DNA of 64,000 nt from a bacterium. GTDB lineage: Bacteria > Myxococcota > UBA727 > JAUIJE01. A program made the translations under genes and the position numbers. The notes beneath the pieces were generated by a model that was not told the DNA's origin, made no database searches, and was given only the letters and a program-made list of their open reading frames with translations. Positions 45,447 through 53,914 of this stretch are shown here, in pieces. Numbering within the stretch: the first letter of the stretch is position 1; each line of letters begins with the position of its first letter. The DNA lies in contig JAUIJE010000001.1 in the NCBI GenBank assembly GCA_030431455.1, positions 186,001 to 250,000 on the forward strand. Reading direction: 5' to 3'.

Positions 45447-46640
45447 TCACCCGCGGAGATGGGCGAAGAACCGTTTGGCCTTGCTCGCGGCGGGGAACAC
45501 CTCGACCCCCACCTCGCGGAGCATGTCTTTGACGATGTTGTCCACCCGCTCGCCGATGGTGGGGTCGGGCACTTCGATCTCGAGCTCGTACGCGACGTGG
45601 TCGCCGGGGAACGTGGTGGTGTCCATCTCCAATGTGACTTCAATGTCCCCCAACTCGTCGCGCAGGGTGAATGGCTTTTTGATCCGGCGGTTCTCGAAGC
45701 TGCCGATGTTGGCCAGGGCCGCCCCCTCGAGCAGTTTGCGCATGTCGTCGGGCAGCACCGCCTCGGCCCCGTCCAGGGGATGCATCTGGGCGTACACCAG
45801 CGGGTCGAACTGCCCGGACTCGAACTCCGCGGTGGCCTCCTGATCGAGCACCCACTCCTCTTCGCGCTTCTGGGTCAGGGTCCCGTCCCCCGAGGAGCGC
45901 CCCTTGAGCGTGAGGGTCAGGGTGTCGCCCTCACGGCGCACCCGGCACACCATCTTCTCGCGGTTGAGCAGGAAAAAACTCGGGGTGTCGTAGAAGGTGT
46001 TCACCTGCACCCGCTGCACGGTGTCGTCGAGGCCGAACACCGCCCGGGCCTTGTCCGCGTCCGCTTTGCCGTTGAACGCGAATTTGAGCTCTACCTCTTG
46101 CGGCCCGAACAGCTCGCGGCCCACCGCCTCGAGCACGCGGGCGAGCTCGATGGGGGGCGGGTTGCAATGTGGCTGCACGTGAACGTGCAGCTGCCGCACG
46201 GACAGCGCGCGGGGGGGGTTGACCCAACACTGCACCGGCTGGGTCAACGTCGCGTGGGTCTGAAGGGCGTGCACCACCCGGCCCGCGAGCCGCTCGAGCG
46301 CGAGCTGCTCGGTGGCGGACAGGTCGGTGAGGAACATCGCGGGGCGCTTGGGCACGATCAGCATCTTGAGCCCGGCCCCGAAGCGGTCGAGCAACACCAT
46401 GTGGGTGTCGTCCTCGAACACCACCTGCTCGTCGTCGCGCGCCCCCGGCGCGTCCTCGGCGATGGGGGTGAAGGGGTCGGCCAGTTTCTCCACCCGGCCC
46501 CGCGCGGCCTTGACCGCGTCGTAGACCGCCTCGTTGGTGCCGCCGAGGGCGGCCTTCCAATCCGCGAACAGGGCCGGCCGGGCATCGTCGGCTTGACTGA
46601 CCCGGTGCGCGGGGGCGATGTCCTCGTCGTGGTTGCTCAT
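45447..46640 (-). CDS. HIT-domain / CYTH-domain fusion protein
   Basis: 397 residues. N-terminal HIT-like domain (about 70-160): LIVPKRPAMFLTDLS, then LHVHVQPH with His152, His154 and Gln156, i.e. the GalT-type H-x-H-x-Q form of the HIT motif with the nucleophilic His154. C-terminal CYTH/triphosphate-tunnel domain (about 180-395): EVELK (ExExK, 182-186), FYDTPSFFLL, CRVRREGDTLTLTLKG (233-247), KREEEW and YELEIEVP. The HIT family transfers or hydrolyses nucleotides, CYTH handles triphosphates, so the fusion probably acts on a nucleotide or inorganic triphosphate. No clear ribosome-binding site; a dyad abuts the start. No other obvious hypothesis fits both halves. Confidence 0.75.
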   Translation of the reverse strand: MSNHDEDIAPAHRVSQADDARPALFADWKAALGGTNEAVYDAVKAARGRVEKLADPFTPIAEDAPGARDDEQVVFEDDTHMVLLDRFGAGLKMLIVPKRPAMFLTDLSATEQLALERLAGRVVHALQTHATLTQPVQCWVNPPRALSVRQLHVHVQPHCNPPPIELARVLEAVGRELFGPQEVELKFAFNGKADADKARAVFGLDDTVQRVQVNTFYDTPSFFLLNREKMVCRVRREGDTLTLTLKGRSSGDGTLTQKREEEWVLDQEATAEFESGQFDPLVYAQMHPLDGAEAVLPDDMRKLLEGAALANIGSFENRRIKKPFTLRDELGDIEVTLEMDTTTFPGDHVAYELEIEVPDPTIGERVDNIVKDMLREVGVEVFPAASKAKRFFAHLRG

Positions 46641-46660
46641 GGTGCAAAGCGTAGTGCACC
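46641..46660. promoter_or_regulatory. Dyad directly upstream of the HIT-CYTH start
   Basis: GGTGCA, 8 nt, TGCACC, touching the start codon (46638-46640). It takes the place where a Shine-Dalgarno is expected; it may be an operator or an RNA hairpin. Its core TGCA-N-TGCA resembles the dyad before cydAB. Confidence 0.4.
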
Positions 46661-46689
46661 GCGCCGCGGAGGGCGACCGGGGCCGCCGG

Positions 46690-49600
46690 TCAGCCTTGGG
46701 CGGGCGCGGTCAGTCCGCTCCAGGTCTCCAGTCGTTTGATCACCTGCGGCAGGTTGCTCCACCGGAGCGCGCTGGGGTCGAGCTTGTCCTTCTTCGCCGC
46801 CGCCCGCAGGGCTTTGCCCATCCAGGTCTCGGTCTCGGCGTTGAGGGCGCTGACGTCGATTTGGCCCGAGGTCTTGAGCGAGTCCACAATGGCATTGGTG
46901 TCCCAGCGCATGCCCTCGGACAGGTAGAGACCATCGGGGACCTCGAGCTTGCGGCTCTTGACCGCCTTTTTGAGGTCGTTGCTGCGGCTCAGGTCGCTCA
47001 TCACCGCGAGCACATCCTGCGGGGGGTTGCCGGCGTCGTCGACCAGCGCCCACAGCTTGTCGAACAGCTTGTCCTCATCCGAGAAGAACACCTGCTTGGC
47101 CTGCTCCTGGTAGGCGGCCTCGAAGTGGGCCTTGAGGTACTTCACCTTGGGGGCGGCCACATCGGGCAGGCCACCCGAGGACTGGTAGCGTTTGATCGCT
47201 TCGTCGGCGGTGTTGTGGCGCAACGAGCGCACCACCTGGTTCAAGGTCTGGGCCGCGGCCCCGGCGTCGAGGGCTTTCTCCACATAGGTGCGCAGGCTGC
47301 TGTTGTAGCTGACCCCGATTTCGCCCGCTGCGCCTTTGAGCACGTTGTGGACCGCGGCCTTGTCGACCGAGATCGACGGGGGCGTGACCCCGATGCGCTG
47401 GGCCGCCTCGGTGAACCACTTTTGGTAGTCCGCGCGGGACAGGGGATAGAGATTGCGCGCCTTGTCCGGGCTGGTCTGGTTGGCCACGTCGGCGAGGAAG
47501 GTCTCCAGCTCGGGGGTGAACACAACGTGATTGTTCGCGAGCTGGGCCTTGGCCCCATCGATGAACTGGGTCGGGTCGGTGTGCAGGGCGGGCACCTCCA
47601 GGCCGCCGGCCGCGGTGGCCAAGGTCTTGAGCCCGCTGTCCGCGTAGTAGTTCAACGACTGGATGGCCCGGCGCAGCTGGTAGGCGCTCGCCCCTTTGCG
47701 CTTGGCCGCGCGGAGCAGGGTCATGATCGCGTCCTTGTCTCCGGGCGCGACCCAGCCTTGTTTCATTTGGGCGTCGATCTTCTCGGCCTCGGCGAGCTTG
47801 TCGACGTTGATGGTCGCGCTCGGCGCGGGGGAGACGCCGGCTTTCTGGGCGAGCTCGGCCAGGGCTTTGCCCTCGTCCCCGGTGCGCAGCTGCCCCACCA
47901 ACCGGTGGAGGTCTTTGGGGGCGAGCTTCTTGGTGTCGAGCTGCTTGAGCATGTCCCGGATGCCCTTGTTGCTGTCGAGGCCCACCGATTCGAGGGTGTC
48001 GTCGACGAGCACGGACAGCGCCCGGTGGTCGTAGACGAGCTTGGGTGCGCTGCGGCCGAACACCTTTTTCACCAACGCGGCCGGGTCTTGACCGTTCCAG
48101 TCTTGGTCGAGCTGTTGGTTGAGCTTGTCGAGGCCGCCGTCTTTGTCCGCGAGCTTGTCGAACGCGGCCGCGAGGTCGTCGGTCCAGTCGAGACCAAAGC
48201 CGCGCAGGGCGAACTCGAGGCGCCGCTCCGCCCCCGCTTCGGTGTCCGGGTTCATGTCGAGGAGGTCGGCGGCGTGGGCGGCTTTTTGCTTGCCCGGGTT
48301 GAGCCCATCGGGGAACAGGAAGGGCAGCAGCTTGCCGTTGGCCCCCTCGAACTGCTTGTACGAATCGGTGCCCCGGAACGATTTGTTCTCGAGGTCTTCG
48401 AGCTCGTGCAGGCGGGGGTCGATGTCCATGGTGACCTTGGACCCGGTGGTCTTGAGCCAATCGTCCTGGGCATCGTCGGTGGAGAACGAGCCCGTGCCCG
48501 CCCCCGCGGCCTGGAAGCTGTTCTGGTTCTGCGATTGCAGCTGGAGGTGATCGAGTTCGCCCTCGAGCACGCAGAACTCAATCTTGCGCGGCTTGCCGTT
48601 GCGGTCGGCGTGGGTTGGGCGCAATGTCTCTGCAGTGACAAAGTCGAACGAGAACTCGATCTCGACCCCGGTCTTTTCGTTCTTCACCGTGAACTTGTGA
48701 CGGTCCTGGGTGATCTGCATGAATGGGTCGAGGGCCTCGGCGAGCTCGAGCTGGCTGTCGAGCTTCTTCACCTCGCGCTCGGCGTGGTTGAACACCGTGT
48801 TCGCCCATTTGCCGTTGGTCGCGACCCCCCGCAGAAAGCCGGCCACATCGTCGGTGTCCGCGTCCGCCTTGAGCTCCAAACCGACCTCTACGCGCTGGCG
48901 GATGCCGGTCTTGTCGTCGAGGCGACCGCCCCCGGGCTTGACGTTGATGAAGGTGGCCTGCTTGTTTTTGCGCAACCGCACCGCGCCTTCGTGGCGGGTC
49001 ATGGTGAGGTTCTTGTTGTCCATGTAGGCGTCGCTCATGGGGTCTTGCAGGGGCAGCCCGTCGTCGCCCACGCGGAAGCCAGCGAAAAACCCGGTGCCGG
49101 GTTTGCCCTTGTCGCTGCTGCCGTCGTCCTTGATCCAGTACCGGTTGACGGTGCTGATCGACCAGCCCTTGCCGAGGAGCTTCTCGATCTGGCTGTGGTC
49201 GCCTTTGCTGCTGGCCTCGACGATGCCGTACATCTTGTGCACCGCCGCGGTCATCTTGGCTTTGTCGGTGGTGCCTTTGAACTCAGACTCCAAGCGCGAC
49301 ACGATCGCGCCCCCGTCCTTGAGCATGGGGTAGGTCGCCACCAAGTCGGGGGCGTAGCCCACCTGCATGTCCAGGGGCAGGTCGGTGGCGTCGCCTTGGT
49401 TGCCGGTCATCGCCCCGATGCGGGTCGACGTCGGAGATTGGGCCCCTTCGGGCAACGGGGTCCGGAAGGAACCGCCGCGCGCCGGCCCCCCCGCGCGGTG
49501 CCGCACCCCCCCGCTGTCGTTGTTCCACATCGCCATCACCGACAAGCTGGTGTGGCCGGGGTTGATCTTGAGGTTGGGGTTGCGGGCCTGGAGGAACTTG

Positions 49601-50121
49601 TTCACGTCGGCGTAGCTGACGTCGAACGTGCGCGAGCCGCGGTACTTGTCCCCGTTGATGTTCTCTTTGTTGGTCAACACCGACAGGTTGATGGTGCGCA
49701 GCTGGTTGGTCTCGAGGTCGAGCACCTCGGCCATCAGCACCAGGGTCATCTTGTCGTTCTTGTCCTTGTGGAACGTGTTGACCGTGACCCGCACCCCGCC
49801 GGGGATGGCTTGGGGTTCGACCTCGATGTAGCCGCGCTTGACCGCGTCGCTGCCCGAGCCCGCGGTGAACGAGGTGTCCGCGCCGAAGCGGTTGGTGGCC
49901 ATGGTGTCGAAGGTGGTGGTCAACCCTTTGAGGCCGTTGATCGTCGCCTTGGGGGGTTGGTTGCTGATGCGCCCGGCCCCCGAGGGCACCGGCGCGGCGT
50001 CGGCCGCGGGGGTGGCGTCGCTGGTCGCGGGGGCCGCGGGGGCGGCCGGCCCGGTGGTCGCGGTGGTGCTGGTCGTCGAGGTCGCGGGGCGATTGGTGCG
50101 GGGTCGGTTGATGTGGGGCAT
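46690..50121 (-). CDS. Giant CYTH/triphosphate-tunnel protein, paralogue A
   Basis: 1143 residues starting MPHINRPR, GAGGC before the ATG. Layout: disordered Pro/Ala/Thr tail (1-50); beta-rich domain (60-215: GGVRVTVNTFHKDKND, VLDLETNQLRTINL, YADVNKFLQARNPNLK); CYTH domain (272-530) with ExExK as ESEFK (278-282), YMDNKNLTMTRHEG (367), RLRK (382-385), Lys395, RQRVEVGLEL (408), RHKFTVK (474), VEIEFSFDF (486) and CVLEGELDH (517); then about 570 residues of helical repeats of 80-90 residues. All tunnel signature positions are present, so it is likely catalytic. Its CYTH part is nearly the same as in B and C while the repeats have diverged. Substrate unknown: triphosphate, polyphosphate or a nucleotide. 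Confidence 0.75.
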   Translation of the reverse strand: MPHINRPRTNRPATSTTSTTATTGPAAPAAPATSDATPAADAAPVPSGAGRISNQPPKATINGLKGLTTTFDTMATNRFGADTSFTAGSGSDAVKRGYIEVEPQAIPGGVRVTVNTFHKDKNDKMTLVLMAEVLDLETNQLRTINLSVLTNKENINGDKYRGSRTFDVSYADVNKFLQARNPNLKINPGHTSLSVMAMWNNDSGGVRHRAGGPARGGSFRTPLPEGAQSPTSTRIGAMTGNQGDATDLPLDMQVGYAPDLVATYPMLKDGGAIVSRLESEFKGTTDKAKMTAAVHKMYGIVEASSKGDHSQIEKLLGKGWSISTVNRYWIKDDGSSDKGKPGTGFFAGFRVGDDGLPLQDPMSDAYMDNKNLTMTRHEGAVRLRKNKQATFINVKPGGGRLDDKTGIRQRVEVGLELKADADTDDVAGFLRGVATNGKWANTVFNHAEREVKKLDSQLELAEALDPFMQITQDRHKFTVKNEKTGVEIEFSFDFVTAETLRPTHADRNGKPRKIEFCVLEGELDHLQLQSQNQNSFQAAGAGTGSFSTDDAQDDWLKTTGSKVTMDIDPRLHELEDLENKSFRGTDSYKQFEGANGKLLPFLFPDGLNPGKQKAAHAADLLDMNPDTEAGAERRLEFALRGFGLDWTDDLAAAFDKLADKDGGLDKLNQQLDQDWNGQDPAALVKKVFGRSAPKLVYDHRALSVLVDDTLESVGLDSNKGIRDMLKQLDTKKLAPKDLHRLVGQLRTGDEGKALAELAQKAGVSPAPSATINVDKLAEAEKIDAQMKQGWVAPGDKDAIMTLLRAAKRKGASAYQLRRAIQSLNYYADSGLKTLATAAGGLEVPALHTDPTQFIDGAKAQLANNHVVFTPELETFLADVANQTSPDKARNLYPLSRADYQKWFTEAAQRIGVTPPSISVDKAAVHNVLKGAAGEIGVSYNSSLRTYVEKALDAGAAAQTLNQVVRSLRHNTADEAIKRYQSSGGLPDVAAPKVKYLKAHFEAAYQEQAKQVFFSDEDKLFDKLWALVDDAGNPPQDVLAVMSDLSRSNDLKKAVKSRKLEVPDGLYLSEGMRWDTNAIVDSLKTSGQIDVSALNAETETWMGKALRAAAKKDKLDPSALRWSNLPQVIKRLETWSGLTAPAQG

Positions 50122-50159
50122 GGGGCCTCGGGGACAAAATGGGTGTCGGGGCGTTCGAC

Positions 50160-50193
50160 AAAAAATGGAGCGCGCGGGGTCGGGCCCCGCGCG
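50160..50193 (-). terminator. Intrinsic terminator between giant genes B and A
   Basis: Perfect 9-bp GC stem (50171-50179 with 50185-50193), loop TCGGG, followed on the minus strand after 5 nt by TTTTTT (50165-50160). It implies that paralogue A is either expressed by read-through or from its own promoter. Confidence 0.75.
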
Positions 50194-50218
50194 AAGAGGG
50201 CGGAAGGGCCGCCGCGGT

Positions 50219-53200
50219 CTAGGGCACGCCCGCCGGGGGCGCGTCGCCGGACCAGGCTTGCACGTGTTTGACCACGTTCTGCGGGGTCTGGTTGTAAATG
50301 GTGTAGAGCACAAACTCGGGGTTCTGGATCGCCTTGGGCAACGCCTGCTCGAGGTACTTTTCAAGCTCAGGCTTCATCGTGCGCATGTAGCTCGACGAGG
50401 TCTTCCAGTAGCTGATGAGCTGATCGGGCTGCCACGCCACCTTGGGCTCGGTCAGGCCGTCGGGGACTTTGTAGGCGGGGACGAACCGCTTGAACGCCTC
50501 GCCCAATGTCTTGGAGCGGTTGAAGTACCCCGCGGCCCGGGTGAGGTTGTAGGGCGTGAGGGTCGGGTCGGCTTTGCACAGATCCACAATGAACTGCGCG
50601 ATCTCGCCGTGGTTGTTGAAGGGCACGTTCTGCGTGCTGTTCTGCAGGTTGTTGGACACAAAGCCCGGCTCGAACGAAATCTGCGGCACCTGCGTGCCCT
50701 CGGGCAAGGCCACCCGTTGGCGGCTGAACGCGTTGGCCGGCGTTTGGTTCCAGAGGCTGGCCACGAACCCTTCGACCTTGGACACCGGCGCGCCGTTGCC
50801 GAGCAGGTCGAGGGCGAACTTGGTCAAGGCGTCGTCGACCACGACCCCCACCTGACCGGCCGCGCCTTGGAGCCGGGACTTGACCGCGCTCTCGTCGAGC
50901 TGGAGCGGGGGCGCGGTCAGACCTTGCTTGGCCGCGAAGGCATCGAGCTGCTGCTTGAAGTCGGCGCGGGCCAGGCTCGACACGAAGGTGTGCATGTCGC
51001 GGCGCGGGACCTTCTTGGCCGCTTCTTTGAGGAAGTCCTCGAGGGCGCTGTCCACCATCACCAGGTGGGACGAGAGTTTGCCCGCGACCTCGCCGATGAC
51101 GCGCTTTTTGTCCGCGTGCAGCACCGGCGGGGTGGTCCCGGGGGCGGCCTGGGCCACCCGCTGGAGCGCCGACTCCGGGTTGTTGGCGAACACCGCGAGA
51201 GCGTCGCGGATCTTCTTGGCGCTGGCGCCCTTTTGCACCGCGTCGTCGACGAACGCCTGGATGTCGCCGAACGCCCCGCGGTCGATCCACGCCGCCGCCA
51301 TCGGGCCGTGCAGCCCCTGGGTGAGCTTTTGCGTGTCGATGCCGGGCGCGGGCACCGGGCTGACCCCCAGCGCGTTGGCCAGCGCGGTGAACGCGAGCTT
51401 GTCGTCTTGCTGGGGCACCCCGTTGAGCAACGTGCGCAGCTGTTGCGGGGGCAGCTTGGCGATGTCGATCTGGCCGAGCATGGCCTCGATCTCGGGGGTC
51501 ATGGTCAGCCCCAGCCCGGTGAGGCTCGCCTCGACGGTGGACTTGATCATCGCCGGGTCGTAGCGGAGGCCGGTCACGGGCTGGTTGTCGTTGAGTTGCT
51601 GCAGCAGCCCGTCAATGTTGTTGCGGTACTTGTCGAGGATCTGGTTGGTGCTTTGCACCCCGCCGTCGGCCTCGGCCTTGGTCTTGACGAGTTTTTCGAG
51701 CTCAGGCGTCCACTCGATGCCGTACTGCCCGACGAGGAAGGCCATCTTGTTGACCACCGCGGGCGCGTCCTTGACCACCGCGGACAGCAGGTCCGCACCG
51801 TGGGCGGCCTTCTGCTTGGCGGGGTCGAGTCCGGCGGGGAACAAGAAAGGCAGGAGCTTCTTGTTCGCCCCTTCGAAGGCTTTGTAGGAGCCGGTGGAGC
51901 GGAACGATTCGTTCTCCAGGTCCTCGAGCTCGTGCAGCCGGGGATCGATGTCCATCGTGGCCTGGGCCGACGTGGCCTTGAGCCAGTCGTCTTGGCTGTT
52001 GTCGTCCTTGAACGCCAAAAAGCCCGCGCTCGACCCTTGAAAGTCAGTGGCATTGGCGGACTGCAGCTGAAGGTGGTCGAGCTCGGCCTCGAGCACCGCG
52101 TATTTGACCTCCCGGGGGGAGCCGTCGAGGTTGCCGTGCTCGTTGCGCAACGTACGGGCGGTGACGAAGTCGAAGCTGAGCTCGATCTCGACCCCGGTTT
52201 TTTCGTTCTTGACCGTGAACTTGTGGCGGTCCTGGGTCACGTCGAGGAACGGCTGCAGGGTGTTGGCCAGCTGCATGCTCGCGTCGAGTTTTTTGACCTG
52301 CCGCTCGGCGTGGTTGAACACCGTGTTGGACCATTTGGCGTTGCGGGCCACGTCCTTGAGGTACTTGGCCGCGTCCTGTTGGGTCGCGTCCGCGCGCAGC
52401 TCCACCCCGACCTCGACCCGCTGGCGGATGCCGGTGCGCGGGTCGAGCCGGCCCCCGCCGGGCTTGACGTTGATGAACGTGGCCTGCTCGTTCTTGCGCA
52501 GGCGGATGGCGCCTTCCTCTTTGGTCATCGAGAGCTGGGCGTCGTCCATGTACTGGTCGCGCATGGGGTCTTGGATGGGCAGGCCCTCGTCGTCGACGCG
52601 GAACCCTTTGAACATCCCGGTGCCGGCTTGGCCCGGGGCGTTGGCGCTCCCGTCGTCCTTGAGCCAGTAGCGGTTGACGGTGGTGATGTTCCAGTCGGGG
52701 CCGAGCAGTTGGGTGATGCCCGAGCGGTCCCCGCCGGCGGCTTTGCCGACGAGGTCGTACATCTTGCGCACCGCCGAGGCCATGTCCTTCTGGGTCGAGC
52801 TGCCCTTGAACTCGGACTCGAGCCGGCTCACCACCGAGCCGCCTTGCTTGAGCATGGGGAACTGCTTGACCAGCTCAGCGGGGTAGGCGACCTGCATGTC
52901 GAGGGGCAGGTCGGTCTGCTCGGTGTGTCCCGTGACATTGCCGATGCGGGTGGCGGTGGGGGATTGCGCCCCGGCGGGCAGCGGGGTGCGGAAGTTGCCG
53001 CCCCGGCCCGGGCCCCCGGCTTGGTGGCTGCCGTTGAACTTCGCCGCCACCGCGAGCGACGTCGTGCCCGGGTTGAGCTTGAGGTTGGGGTTGCGCGCTT
53101 GCAGGTAGGCGTTGACGTCGGCGTAGCTGATGTCGAACGACGCGGACCCGCGGTAGCCGCCCTCGTTGAGCACCACCTGTTTGGCCAGGACCGCGAGGTT

Positions 53201-53638
53201 GATGGTGCGCAGCTGGTTGGATTTGGTGTCGAGGACCTCGGCCTGCAACACGAGGGTGAGCTTGTCCCCCTTCGACTTGTGGAAGGTGTTGACGTGAATG
53301 CGCGCGCCCCCGGGGATCGCGTCCGCGCTGACCTCGATGAAGCCGCGGCTGACCGCGCCTTCGCCCTCGGCGTGGAAGTTGTTGAACTCGGTGGTGACGT
53401 TGAAGCGGCTGCCCGCGGCCGACAATTCGCGCGCATCGAGGCCGTTGAGCCCGTTGATCGGGACCTTGGGCACCGCGGCGTTGATGGTGCCGGCGGCCGA
53501 GGGAATGGGGGCGTCGGGGGTGGCCGCGCCGGCGGGCGTGGTGGTGCCGGTGGCGGTGGTCGACGTCGTCGCGCCGGCGCCCGTGGTCCCGGTGGTCGCG
53601 GTCGGGGTGGTGGGGCGGTTGCGGTTGATGCTGGGCAT
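50219..53638 (-). CDS. Giant CYTH/triphosphate-tunnel protein, paralogue B
   Basis: 1139 residues starting MPSINRNR, GAGGTG before the ATG. Same layout as A: Thr/Ala/Pro tail to about 48, beta-rich domain (GGARIHVNTFHKSKGD, YADVNAYLQARNPNLK), CYTH domain with ESEFK (274-278), QYMDDAQLSMTKEEG, RLRKNEQATFINVK, RQRVEVGVEL, RHKFTVKNEKTGVEIELSFDF and AVLEAELDH, then helical repeats ending in IYNQTPQNVV. The acidic strand is VLEAELDH where A has VLEGELDH. In the repeats, units share a P-x-x-x-(V/L)D-x(3)-V start. No signal peptide or TM, so cytoplasmic unless the tail directs export. Confidence 0.75.
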   Translation of the reverse strand: MPSINRNRPTTPTATTGTTGAGATTSTTATGTTTPAGAATPDAPIPSAAGTINAAVPKVPINGLNGLDARELSAAGSRFNVTTEFNNFHAEGEGAVSRGFIEVSADAIPGGARIHVNTFHKSKGDKLTLVLQAEVLDTKSNQLRTINLAVLAKQVVLNEGGYRGSASFDISYADVNAYLQARNPNLKLNPGTTSLAVAAKFNGSHQAGGPGRGGNFRTPLPAGAQSPTATRIGNVTGHTEQTDLPLDMQVAYPAELVKQFPMLKQGGSVVSRLESEFKGSSTQKDMASAVRKMYDLVGKAAGGDRSGITQLLGPDWNITTVNRYWLKDDGSANAPGQAGTGMFKGFRVDDEGLPIQDPMRDQYMDDAQLSMTKEEGAIRLRKNEQATFINVKPGGGRLDPRTGIRQRVEVGVELRADATQQDAAKYLKDVARNAKWSNTVFNHAERQVKKLDASMQLANTLQPFLDVTQDRHKFTVKNEKTGVEIELSFDFVTARTLRNEHGNLDGSPREVKYAVLEAELDHLQLQSANATDFQGSSAGFLAFKDDNSQDDWLKATSAQATMDIDPRLHELEDLENESFRSTGSYKAFEGANKKLLPFLFPAGLDPAKQKAAHGADLLSAVVKDAPAVVNKMAFLVGQYGIEWTPELEKLVKTKAEADGGVQSTNQILDKYRNNIDGLLQQLNDNQPVTGLRYDPAMIKSTVEASLTGLGLTMTPEIEAMLGQIDIAKLPPQQLRTLLNGVPQQDDKLAFTALANALGVSPVPAPGIDTQKLTQGLHGPMAAAWIDRGAFGDIQAFVDDAVQKGASAKKIRDALAVFANNPESALQRVAQAAPGTTPPVLHADKKRVIGEVAGKLSSHLVMVDSALEDFLKEAAKKVPRRDMHTFVSSLARADFKQQLDAFAAKQGLTAPPLQLDESAVKSRLQGAAGQVGVVVDDALTKFALDLLGNGAPVSKVEGFVASLWNQTPANAFSRQRVALPEGTQVPQISFEPGFVSNNLQNSTQNVPFNNHGEIAQFIVDLCKADPTLTPYNLTRAAGYFNRSKTLGEAFKRFVPAYKVPDGLTEPKVAWQPDQLISYWKTSSSYMRTMKPELEKYLEQALPKAIQNPEFVLYTIYNQTPQNVVKHVQAWSGDAPPAGVP

Positions 53639-53709
53639 GGGGCACCTCGGTTGGCGGATCCCACGCGCGGGGCCGGGGCCCCAAATGGGCCGGGGCTCGG
53701 ACGGCTTCC

Positions 53710-53744
53710 GACAACCCAAAACTCTATGAAATCAAGGGGTTGTC
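53710..53744. promoter_or_regulatory. Inverted repeat upstream of paralogue B
   Basis: GACAACCC and its exact complement GGGTTGTC, 19 nt apart, 72 bp before the start of B. The spacer is A/T-rich and could hold promoter elements. Candidate operator or mRNA leader hairpin. Confidence 0.4.
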
Positions 53745-53754
53745 TGGCGGGGAA

Positions 53755-53806
53755 CCGTGCCCCCTATATAGCCCAAACTCCGCCGGATTGGCGGAGAAAG
53801 CCCGCG
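53755..53806 (-). promoter_or_regulatory. Upstream block shared by paralogues B and C (copy at B)
   Basis: About 50 bp that align with 57361-57412 upstream of C: CCGTGCCC, a TAT-containing step, GCCCAA, then CCG-ATT-GGCGGAG and GCCCGCG. At B the element includes a perfect dyad CTCCGCC-GGATT-GGCGGAG (53778-53796) and CTATATAG. Likely a shared promoter or operator duplicated with the genes. Confidence 0.55.
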
Positions 53807-53845
53807 TGCGGCCGCCTTGGCGCCCCTGGGCGCCACCCAAGCCGC

Positions 53846-53867
53846 TCTTACATAAGTCTTACATAAG
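53846..53867. repeat. Tandem 11-bp repeat TCTTACATAAG x2
   Basis: Two exact, adjacent copies of TCTTACATAAG just after the stop of paralogue C. Each has a CTTA/TAAG dyad, so this may be a double operator spaced by one helical turn, lying about 200 bp upstream of B. Confidence 0.7.
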
Positions 53868-53914
53868 TCCTGCGCGAGGTCCGCCCAGCGAAGGCCACCA
53901 CCGGCGATCCTGGG

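Noticed and set aside
45260-45532. Possible small plus-strand gene in the hairpin region
   Set aside because: Arg/Pro-rich, overlaps the 3' end of HIT-CYTH, no ribosome-binding site and no coding pattern.
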